The notes beneath the pieces are model-generated. The model saw only the letters and a list, made by a program, of their open reading frames with translations, did no database searches and was not told where the DNA came from. A stretch of DNA of 64,000 nt from Porpolomopsis calyptriformis (lineage: Eukaryota; Basidiomycota; Agaricomycetes; Agaricales; Hygrophoraceae): the NCBI GenBank assembly GCA_951640195.1, contig OX621173.1, positions 1,219,780-1,283,779 of the forward strand, given 5' to 3'. Below, piece by piece: positions 49,095 to 57,897 of the stretch. A program made the translations under genes and the position numbers. How positions within the stretch are numbered: the stretch's first letter is position 1; every line of letters begins with the position of its first letter.

Positions 49095-50578
49095 ATGAGC
49101 GCAAACCTCGACATACTCTCCAGACGTATCTTTCAGAAATGGGGTCTAAAGCGTGCGAAGGAGGTTTCAATGGATACACCAGAACAGGAACACCCAATGA
49201 CTTCCCCTCCCCTTCCTGCCCAGTTGTACAATCCAAGCGTCAATGACTTCAACCACCCCTGGGCTTCACTACAAGTGGAATCCAAACCAGAAGACTGTCT
49301 AGCAACCACCACGATATCCCATTCTCCTCTGCCTGTTGAGTTATACCAGCTTATCATTGATAACCTCGGCGATGATCAGGTTGCTCTACGCGCTTGCAGC
49401 TTGACTTGCAAAGCTTTTCTACATGCCAGCAGGTATCACCTCTTTTACAGTGTTCACCTAGCTGGTGGACGGAAGGCTAGACGTTTCCTTGAAAAGATAT
49501 GTCTCTCGAGTTCCCCAACCAGTCCGCGCAAATATGTCCGCCATCTGTCCATGTTCGAGGGGGGAGGCTGCATCCGGTCATCACCCTTTGTGAATGAAAC
49601 ATTGCCTCTCATTGCGACAAACCTACGAAACGTCACCACACTTGATATCGGTGATTTGGATTGGGTGGTCCTTGATGATGCTGCACGGGCGATGATATTA
49701 TCAGGCTTCCAAAATGTCCAGCAACTCCGGATGCATGCCTTCTTCGGGACGTCGCAGCAGGCGAACGAATTCATGGCATCATTCCCATCCCTGACGACCC
49801 TTACATGCTGGGAGATGTGTTGGGGATCATACATCGAACCAGTAATCCCTCTACCCCGCCGATTAAAATCCATCGTTCTGTCCTCCTCCCAATCAAACTT
49901 CTTCAATCGGCTTCTGTGTCTTGAGTCACATCCCCATGTATCCACCGTTTCCTTCCGAAGTGTGTATCCAGGGGATACACGAGCAGTGGGTGAACTTCTG
50001 AAGACATTAGGTTCACACCTGGAGCATCTCGAACTCAATGGTCCGAATTCCATCATCAATGCAGAAGGTCAGCCTATCGCCCTTGCAATTTATCTGAGAC
50101 TGACTTGATTACTCTCGTAGCTGTGCGCGAAAGTCATATCAATCTTGCTCACAACACCAATCTTCATTCAATCAGCCTGGATAACTCGTCAGTGGATATG
50201 CAGCATATCTCTCCCACCGTGGATTCTGTCTCTACATTATTTTCTCACCTCACCTCACCGCACGTGGAGTGTGTATCACTCATACTTGCCATACCTTGTG
50301 TCTTCGCGTTATATGACATGGATTTGGCCGCGATAGAACGCGTTTTCACTCGGCCCCACTGGGCTAATCTTCGGCTGCTTGAAATAGTGACGATTGGTGC
50401 CATGGATGTCAAGCTGGCGGCTCCACCATCCATCAAGGCTCGCCTGCCCGTACTTAACAGTCGCGGAATTGTCCACGTTACAGATTCTCGGAACAGAAAC
50501 TTCAATGATTCCGACATTCTTTTGGACAAATTTCCTTTTGTTATTGGTGATATCGATTCCTCTCTTGGCCATACGTAA
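49095..50578 (+). CDS. F-box protein without ankyrin repeats
   Basis: Unfused member of the local F-box family. Start MSANLDILSRRIFQKWGLK at 49095, matched by MRANLITFPKRIYRKWGLP in the fused gene at 51239. The F-box is LPVELYQLIIDNLGDDQVAL with ACSLTCKAFLHASRYHLFY. The LRR-like part has LRNVTTLDIGDLDWVVLDD, FQNVQQLRMHAFFGTSQQ, LKSIVLSSSQSNFFNRLLCL. An intron (GTCAGC to CGTAG, about 50068-50120) leads to VRESHINLAHNTNLHSISL and then to a natural C-terminus (IERVFTRPHWANLRLLEI to GDIDSSLGHT). It gives the ancestral layout against which the two ankyrin fusions can be read. Confidence 0.8.
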
Positions 50579-51238
50579 TTTCATGGGACTTGCAATTGGC
50601 CTTCTCCATCCCACTGAATTTTACCCTCACTCCCCAACCCTCTGCCCTCCCCACCGGGACTAGAATACAGCAATGGGCGGCATTCTACTCCCTGGTACGC
50701 GTTTACTATCCTGTCTTCATTCTGTAATGCTGCAGACTCATTCATGCTCAGTTTTGATGACAGGAAATCGCTCGTTCACTTGCAGCAAATAAATTTATGG
50801 AACGGCGTACTGCACTCGGCAACGCATGTATATGTTTCATCGGAATAGAGTCTGTGGTGGGAGATGTGAGGGATCAACACAATGTTGTAAAAGTCCGGTC
50901 AAGGCAGAGTGCCAGCGATGATCTTTCTGAGGAAACTTTACGAGATTGCGTATTATTTCCCCAGACATGATTCAGCTAATCCTTCCGTTTGCACCGGTAA
51001 ACCTTGGTTGGAGAGTCGTCAGTCTCCCGATCTTTGGAATGATACCTACGACAGATCAGGCAAAGTTGTATCTCTGGAGACGACAGGAAGACACTGAAAT
51101 GAGAAATCCTTCGGTGTGAACGACGGAAACTTCCATGATCTCATGATCACCCGATGTTTCCACAAATCAAGAAACACAGCTTTGCTGTTCAATATATATG
51201 TCGAGCCCTTATCGTCTTCACACCATCCAAATCCTTCA
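50579..51238. other. Intergenic between F-box paralogs
   Basis: Promoter side of the F-box/ankyrin gene. No supported coding or RNA feature. Confidence 0.5.
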
Positions 51239-54200
51239 ATGCGTGCCAACCTCATCACTTTCCCCAAACGTATCTATCGGAAATGGGGTCTTCCAAAACC
51301 TGCGATGTATACCCAACGAGAGCAACCCGAATCGGAAGATACCACGATAACCCATTCCCGTCTTCCCATGGAGTTGTACTATCTTATCATCGATAACCTC
51401 CATGGTGATCAGATTACCCTACATGCCTGCAGCTTGACTTGCAAAGCCTTTCTACATGCTTGCAGGTATCACCTCTTCTACAGTATTCACCTCCCGGACA
51501 ATGGACGTTTCCTTGCGATGATAAGTCTCTCAAGTTCGCCGACCAGTCCATGCACATACGTACGCCGCCTGTCCATGTTCAATAGGGCATTTGCGGCCGA
51601 CACGTTGTCTCTCGTTATGACACACCTACCAAACCTCACCACACTTGACCTTGCTGGTTTCAACTGGGGAGTCCTCGATGACACCGCTCGGGCAATAATA
51701 TTATCCGGCTTCCAAAATGTCCAGCAACTCCGGATAGCCGCCTTCTTTGGCACGTCACAGCAGGCAAACGAATTCGTGGCATCATTCCCATCCCTGAGCG
51801 CCCTAACGTGCTGGGAGATGGTTTGGGAATCATACATCGAACCCGTAATTCCTCTACCCCGCCGATTAAAATCCATCGTTCTGTCCTCCTCCCAATCAAA
51901 CTTCTTCAATCGGCTTCTGTGTCTTGAGTCACATCCCCATGTATCCGCCCTCTCCTTCCAAAAGTTGTATTCCGCGGATACCCCAGCAGTGGGCGAACTG
52001 CTCAAGACATTAGATTCGCATCGTGGGCATCTCAAACTCGATGGTCCGAATTCCAAAGAAGGTTCGAAAGGTTCATACGATACATCGCTCCTTTCAGATG
52101 CAGTATCGAATGGGTATGATACCATTGTAAAACTGCTCCTTGCTCGAGACGACATTCAAACAAACTCGAAGGACTCAGAGGGTCGAACGCCCCTTTCGTA
52201 TGCGGCCGAGCGTGGATATGATGCCATCGTAAAACTACTGCTTGCTCGAGATGACATTCAAGCAAACTCGAAAGACTGGGAGGGTCGAACGCCCCTTTGG
52301 TATGCAGTTAATAATAGGCATGCTGCCATTGTAAAACTGTTGCTCGCTCGGGATGACGTTCAACCAGACTTGAAAGACTCGGATAGTCAACAGCCCCTTT
52401 GGTATGCGGTTAAGAATAGGCAGGATGCCATCGTAGAACTGCTGCTCGCTCGGGATGACCTTCAACCGAACTTGAAAGACTCGGATGGTCAAACCCCCCT
52501 TTCGTATGCAGCTGACCATGGATATGATCACATCGTAAAACTGCTGCTTTCTCGAGATGATATTCAAGCAAACTCGAAAGACTCAAAGGGTCGAACGCCC
52601 CTTTCGCATGCAGCTCATCATGGATATGACGACATCGTAAAACTGCTGCTCGCTCGGGATGACATTCAACCAGACTCGAAGGACTCGGATAGTCAAACAC
52701 CCCTTTGGTATGCAGTTAAGATTAACCATGATGCCATCGTAAAACTGCTGCTCGCTCGAGATGACGTTCAACCAAACTCGAAAGACTCGGATGGTCAAAC
52801 GCCCCTTTGGTATGCAGTTAAGAATAGGCACGATGCCATCGTAGAACTGCTGCTTGCTCGGGGTGACGTTCAACCAGACTTGAAGAACTTGGTTGGTCAA
52901 ACCCTCCTTTCGTATACGGCTGAGAAGGGGTATGATGCCATCGTACAGCTCCTGCTTGCTCGGGATATTGTTCAAGCAGACTCGAGGGATGTGTATGGTC
53001 GAACGGCCCTTTCGTATGCAGCTGAGAAAGGGTATGGTGTCATCGTACGGCTGCTGCTTGCTCGGGATGATGGTGAAGCGAACTCGAAGGACTTGGAGGG
53101 CCGAACGCCCCTTTCGTATGCCGTTAAGGGTTGGCATGAGACCATCATACAGCTGCTGATCACTCGGGATGACGTTCAAGCAGACTTGAAGGACCCAGAG
53201 GGTCGAACGGTCCTTTCGTATGCAGCTGAGACTGGGCATGATACCATCGTCCAACTACTGCTTTCTCGGGATGACGTTCAAGCAGACTCGAGGGACAATA
53301 ATTGTCGAACGCCCCTTTCATATTCGGCTCAGTATGGGCATGAAGCCATAGTAAAACTGCTGCTCGCTCTGGATGACGTCCAACCAGACTCAAAAGACTT
53401 GGATGGTCAGACGCCCCTTTGGTACGCAGTTAGTAATAGGCACGATGCCATCATAAAGCTGCTACTTGCTCGGGATGACGTTCAAGTGGACTCGATAGAC
53501 ATGCGTGGTCGAACGCTCTTTTTGTATGCAACTAAGATTGGGTATGATCGCGTCGTAAAGCTTCTCCTTGCTCGGGATGAGGTTCAAGCAGACTCAAGGG
53601 ACTCATATGGTCAAACACCCTTTTCGTATGCGGCTCAGAATGGGTACGGTGCCATCGTAAAGCTCCTGCTTGCTCGGGATGACGTTCAAGTGGACTTGAT
53701 AGACATGCGCGGTCGAACACCCCTTTCGTATGCAGCTGAGAATGGGTATGATGCCATCATTAAACTGCTGCTTGCTCGGGAAGATGTTCAAGCGGACTTG
53801 AAAGACTGGCGTGGTCGAACACCCCTTTCATATGCAGCTGAGAATGGGTATGATGCCGTCACAAAACTGCTGCTTGCTCGGGATGACGTTCGAGCAGACT
53901 CGAGGGACAGGCATGGTCGAACGCCCCTTTCCCGTGCAGCTCAGCATGGGTATGATACCATCGCAAAGCTCCTGCTTGCCCGGGATGACGTTCAACCAGA
54001 CTCGAGGGAGTCGTATGATCGAACGCCCCTTTCGTATGCAGCTGAGAATGGGCATTGTGCCACTGTGGAACTGTTTCTTGCTCGGGATGATGTTCGAGTG
54101 GACTTGATGGACCAGGATGGTCGAGCACCCCTTTCATATGCAGCTGAGAATGGGTATCATGCCATCGTGAAATTGTTTCTTGATCGGGTTGACGTTGATG

Positions 54201-54631
54201 TCGACTTGATGGACCGGAATGGTCAAACACCCCTTTCATATGCGGCTAAGTATGGGCATCATGCCATCGTAGAGCTCCTGCTCGATCAACATGGTGTTCG
54301 AAGGCACCCCCCGACTGCCGTTCGAGCAGACTCGAAGGACTTGTGTGGTCGAACGCCCCTCTCATACGCAGCTGAGAATGGGCATCATGCTGTTGTACGG
54401 CTGCTCCTGGCTCGGGATGACGTTCAAACAGACTCGAAGGACCCCGAGGGTCAAACGCCCTTTTCATATGCAGTTAAGAATAGGCATCTTGCCGTCATGC
54501 GACTGTTCCCTGATCATAGCATTCCACGTACTTGGAGGCAACGTGCTTGGAGGCAACGGCTTACTCCGTGTGTTACGAGATATTCTGGTATGTTCCCAAA
54601 TACCACCTGTTTAATCGCATCCAATCCTTGA
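51239..54631 (+). CDS. F-box protein fused to an ankyrin array (about 24 repeats), single exon
   Basis: Candidate SCF adaptor. Start MRANLITFPKRIYRKWGLP. F-box LPMELYYLIIDNLHGDQITL, ACSLTCKAFLHACRYHLFY; LRR-like part LPNLTTLDLAGFNWGVLDD and LKSIVLSSSQSNFFNRLLCL. At LDGPNS, the place where the paralogs have their exon-intron junction, the protein switches to KEGSKGSYDTSLLSDAVSN and then to GYDTIVKLLLARDDIQTNSK, the ankyrin array. The intron of the paralogs is gone. About 24 units of 34 residues follow; unit 21 carries an 8-residue insertion (RRHPPTAV). The array ends at NRHLAVMRLFPDHS and a short non-repeat tail. Over 1,100 residues stay open in one exon. Confidence 0.85.
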   Translation: MRANLITFPKRIYRKWGLPKPAMYTQREQPESEDTTITHSRLPMELYYLIIDNLHGDQITLHACSLTCKAFLHACRYHLFYSIHLPDNGRFLAMISLSSSPTSPCTYVRRLSMFNRAFAADTLSLVMTHLPNLTTLDLAGFNWGVLDDTARAIILSGFQNVQQLRIAAFFGTSQQANEFVASFPSLSALTCWEMVWESYIEPVIPLPRRLKSIVLSSSQSNFFNRLLCLESHPHVSALSFQKLYSADTPAVGELLKTLDSHRGHLKLDGPNSKEGSKGSYDTSLLSDAVSNGYDTIVKLLLARDDIQTNSKDSEGRTPLSYAAERGYDAIVKLLLARDDIQANSKDWEGRTPLWYAVNNRHAAIVKLLLARDDVQPDLKDSDSQQPLWYAVKNRQDAIVELLLARDDLQPNLKDSDGQTPLSYAADHGYDHIVKLLLSRDDIQANSKDSKGRTPLSHAAHHGYDDIVKLLLARDDIQPDSKDSDSQTPLWYAVKINHDAIVKLLLARDDVQPNSKDSDGQTPLWYAVKNRHDAIVELLLARGDVQPDLKNLVGQTLLSYTAEKGYDAIVQLLLARDIVQADSRDVYGRTALSYAAEKGYGVIVRLLLARDDGEANSKDLEGRTPLSYAVKGWHETIIQLLITRDDVQADLKDPEGRTVLSYAAETGHDTIVQLLLSRDDVQADSRDNNCRTPLSYSAQYGHEAIVKLLLALDDVQPDSKDLDGQTPLWYAVSNRHDAIIKLLLARDDVQVDSIDMRGRTLFLYATKIGYDRVVKLLLARDEVQADSRDSYGQTPFSYAAQNGYGAIVKLLLARDDVQVDLIDMRGRTPLSYAAENGYDAIIKLLLAREDVQADLKDWRGRTPLSYAAENGYDAVTKLLLARDDVRADSRDRHGRTPLSRAAQHGYDTIAKLLLARDDVQPDSRESYDRTPLSYAAENGHCATVELFLARDDVRVDLMDQDGRAPLSYAAENGYHAIVKLFLDRVDVDVDLMDRNGQTPLSYAAKYGHHAIVELLLDQHGVRRHPPTAVRADSKDLCGRTPLSYAAENGHHAVVRLLLARDDVQTDSKDPEGQTPFSYAVKNRHLAVMRLFPDHSIPRTWRQRAWRQRLTPCVTRYSGMFPNTTCLIASNP
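52070..54525 (+). repeat. Ankyrin array, 102-bp unit, about 24 copies
   Basis: Strict 34-residue period. Two sub-types alternate: a 'LWYAVKNRHDAIVELLLARD' type and a 'LSYAAENGYDAIVKLLLARD' type, with LWYAV units at 2, 3, 6, 7 and 13. One unit is lengthened by 24 nt near 54296-54320. Confidence 0.88.
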
Positions 54632-54639
54632 TGGTAGTT

Positions 54640-54915
54640 GTGTTCACGCCACACAAAACAGCGGCCCCGCGGCTTGGTCCTGCAATGTATTTGATATCGA
54701 CAGACTCTAACGACCACCATGGTCAAACGCCCCTTTGTATGTAGCTGAGAATAGGGATTGTTTTATCTTAAAGCTGATTTCTCGGTGTGATGTTGAAGCG
54801 GACTCAAAGGATTCGCTTGGTCGAACCCCGCTTTTGCAGCTGGGAATGGTGTATATGCTATTATAAAATTGGTTGCTTGCTCAGGACAATGTCCAAGGAC
54901 TCGAAGTAGATATAA
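54640..54915 (+). pseudogene. Ankyrin relic downstream of the F-box/ankyrin gene
   Basis: After the stop at 54631, text such as GGTCAAACGCCCCTTTGTAT (54720-54739) and GAAGCGGACTCAAAGGATTC (about 54795) keeps the repeat consensus, but frame breaks and stops fill it. It is the leftover of further repeats and ends just before the NACHT gene promoter. Confidence 0.75.
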
Positions 54916-54956
54916 GGGATTGATCACGTGTCTGTCTCCATCTCACCACCGAAAGA

Positions 54957-57381
54957 ATGTCCAACACTCGTCCGATGCTTAACGCACAAAATATTAGCTT
55001 TGACAACAATCAAGAAGTCAACGTCGTTGCCCGGGATCAAATTGTCAATAACTTCAACTCAAATTACAATATCGATGGTAAGTAATTATTAATAAGCTTT
55101 ATTTCACAAACCGATGAATTGAATGATAAGACTCAGAGCGCCGAGACATCACATTCTGGCTATCTCCTCTCAACTTCAAGGCCTCACAGAGCCAATTTTT
55201 ACAGATCCGTGAAAAGGGGACGGGAAACTGGCTGCTCGAATCCCCCACATTCATGAATTGGCGTGATGGAACGTCGCAAGTATTGTGGTGTCCCGGAGAT
55301 CGTAAGATTTATCTACCTCTGTGACTCCGATCTGATCAATTGTTTTTCGTCCAGCTGGGGCCGGAAAGACGATCCTTGCGTAATAGCATCGTCTACGTCG
55401 CTCATCGGTTCAAGGCTAATCGCTGCTGCCCTCTAGATCGGTCGTTGTAAACGATCTCCAAACATTCTTCAAAGACCGCAATGTTGGCATAGGATGCATA
55501 TACTGCAACTACAAAGAGCAGACCATTCAAACAGTCACCAACCTTATTGCGAGTCTACTCAAGCAGTTGATCCAAGATCGTCCTTGCTTATCCGACAATG
55601 TCAAGCCATTTTATGATCGTCACAAGGTCCAGGGTACCTTTCCCACGCTTGATGAACTTATCGAATTGTTGGAGCTGGAAATCAAGACATACACCAAAGT
55701 ATTCTTTGTCGTGGATGCCCTGGATGAATGTTCCGACAGCAACAGATCTCGGATTAAGCTGTTAAAGGCTCTTCGGTCATTATCCGGATCCATTAACCTG
55801 CTAGTGACGTCGCGCGATCTCCCTTCCATCAAACAGCACTTTCCCGATGCACAGCAGCTCCGTATTCGTGCGACTGACGAAGACGTAGCGAAATACGTCC
55901 AAAGCCAACTTACCGATTGCCCGGGTCTGGTTAATCTGCAAGACTTTGCTACAAAACGAATTGTTGGCAGTGCCAGAGGCATGTGAGCATCTCTAACACA
56001 TTTAATAACCTTTCGAATCTGACCATGTCGCAAGGTTTTTACTAGCACGTTTGCATATAAACGCACTTCTAGAACAGGATAGCGAAGAAGCTGTGCTTCA
56101 TACCCTGGACAGTCTTCCAGACGAAATAGATAAAATTTACGACGAAGCTATGAAACGAATTGAACGACAAGCGAACACAAGAGAGTTAGCGATGCAGGTT
56201 CTTTCGTGGGTTGTATACGCGTCTCGACCTTTGTCTATCGAGGAACTTCAACATGCTCTTGCTGTTTCACCCAAGATGATGGAGATGAACCGTCGTTCTC
56301 TCGTCTTCGAGTGGAAACTCACTTCTGTTTGCGCTGGACTGGTAGTGATCGATGAGGAACGTCGTATTGTTCGCCTTGCTCGTGAGTAGAACAACCTTCG
56401 ATACGATGATGTCTTCATTGTGGATTCAATACAGACTACACAACTCAACAATATTTTGAAAATCAACGGGAATCTCGATTTCCCGACGCTGAGGCTTCAA
56501 TTTCGGCGACATGTCTTACTTATCTTTCATTCGACGTATTTTCGCGCGGCTACTGCAATGACGATGCCGAGTTCGAATCCCTCTTGAAAGAGAACCCTCT
56601 TCTTGATTATGCGGCACGGAACTGGGGCCATCACGCACGCCGACGCCCAAAAAGTATCATAAACTTGGCGATCGATTTCCTTAGGGATGGATCTAAAGTT
56701 GCATGTGCAAGTCAAGTTATGTTGGTGTCTGTCAATCAGTGGCTTGGTCGCAGTCAATACTTTCCGAGAAATTTTTCTGGAGTCCATATTGCTGCGTACT
56801 GGGGCTTGGATGAGATTGTGGGCGCCGAGCTTGACGGCGAAGCATATCCAGATGGGGCTGACAGCGATGGCCGAACCCCGCTTTCATATGGAGCCGAAAG
56901 AGGGCATGATGCCGTCGTGAAGCTGCTGCTTGCTCGGAACGACGTTCAAGCTGACTCGAAAGACTGGAATGGTCGAACACCACTTTCATATGCAGCTTTG
57001 AATGGCCACGATTCCATCGTAAAGCTACTTCTTGCTCGGGATGACGTTCAAGCGGACTCGAAGAACTCGTCTGGTCAGACGCCCCTTTCGTATGCAGCCA
57101 GGAATGGGCATGATGCCATCGTAAAGCTGCTGCTTGATCGGAATGACGTCCAAGCGGACTCGAAGGACTCATATAGTCGAACGCCCCTTTCGTATGCAGC
57201 TCAAAATGGGCACGATGCTATCGTAAAGCTGCTACTCGCCCGGGACAACGTTCAAGCCGACTCGAACTCGGATGGTCGAACGCCCCTTTTCTACGCAGCT
57301 TGGAGTGGGCATGATGCGATCGTAAAGCTGTTGCTTGCTCGGGACGACGTTCAAGCGGACTTCAAGAACTCATATAATTGA
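54957..57381 (+). CDS. NACHT-ankyrin receptor 1 (5 repeats, array truncated)
   Basis: Fungal NLR-like STAND ATPase. N-terminal NISFDNNQEVNVVARDQIV, intron, then WLSPLNFKASQSQFLQI and NWLLESPTFMNWRDGTSQV. The P-loop GDPGAGKTILA is rebuilt across a GTAAGA intron (about 55302-55355). A further intron gives SVVVNDLQTFFKDRNVG. Walker B VFFVVDALDECSD, sensor LLVTSRDLPS, then (after an intron at about 55984-56033) FLLARLHINALLEQDSEEA and PDEIDKIYDEAMKRIER, a winged-helix-like VVYASRPLSIEELQHAL, and NPLLDYAARNWGHHARR. Five ankyrin units follow (56865-57381). The NACHT part is fully open. The array stops at a TGA where a GGTCGA codon pair would stand. Confidence 0.9.
56862..57381 (+). repeat. Ankyrin array, 5 copies
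   Basis: Units at 102 bp; the fourth is one codon shorter (DSNSD instead of DSKDSD). Very close to units of NACHT-ankyrin receptor 2. Confidence 0.88.
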
Positions 57382-57520
57382 AAGCCTCTTTGGTATGCAG
57401 CTGACAATGGGCATGGTGCCATCTTAACGCATCCTCTTAACGATGCTGCTTGCTGACGTTCAACCAGGCTCAAAAGACTGGTGCTGTCGAACGCCCATTT
57501 TGTATGCTTTGTAAGTCATC
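57382..57520 (+). pseudogene. Ankyrin relic after NACHT-ankyrin 1
   Basis: Beyond the stop, CTCTTTGGTATGCAGCTGAC, GGGCATGGTGCCATC and TGTCGAACGCCCATTTTGTA still match the repeat, but deletions and stops break it. The gene once had at least one or two more units. Confidence 0.8.
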
Positions 57521-57897
57521 GCGGATTACTTACTTCTTGGCGCTACTGTAGCATATCCCTGTACCCTCCTGTGTATATTTTTGTACGACTTTTGTATGAC
57601 CACAATCAGACTTCAGTGCAACTATTATTTGATTACCATCTGACTTTTGAACGACTTTTACACGACTAAACTGACATTTCTATCAAATCTAAACATGCAA
57701 TGAACATTCCAAAGCTCTAACCGGATCGCAGTTGGGTTGTCGCCAATCTTTTGCAACCCATCCCTCTGCAATCTCATTCTTTCTCCAATTTTGTGAGTCG
57801 TGAGTTATTCACGTACCTAACACTCATGGATATTTTCATTTTTCATTTGTCGGTATGACGAGGTGGATCACGTGTCTGCCTTACCGGAAACAACACC
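57521..57897. promoter_or_regulatory. Upstream region of NACHT-ankyrin 2 with CACGTG
   Basis: A GGATCACGTGTCTG block with CACGTG at 57869-57874, 24 nt before the ATG. The first NACHT gene has TGATCACGTGTCTG (CACGTG 54925-54930) at nearly the same distance, so this element was kept through the duplication. Confidence 0.6.

Noticed and set aside
49454..50059. 201-codon antisense frame over the F-box gene
   Set aside because: Antisense of a conserved F-box/LRR-like exon, no domain. The equivalent frame over the paralog (51487-52155) is rejected for the same reason.
52583..53254. Long antisense open frame inside the F-box/ANK array
   Set aside because: Repeated units without stops on one strand make long antisense frames by periodicity; the antisense text has no domain. 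The same holds for 60778-61530 and other minus-strand frames over the arrays.
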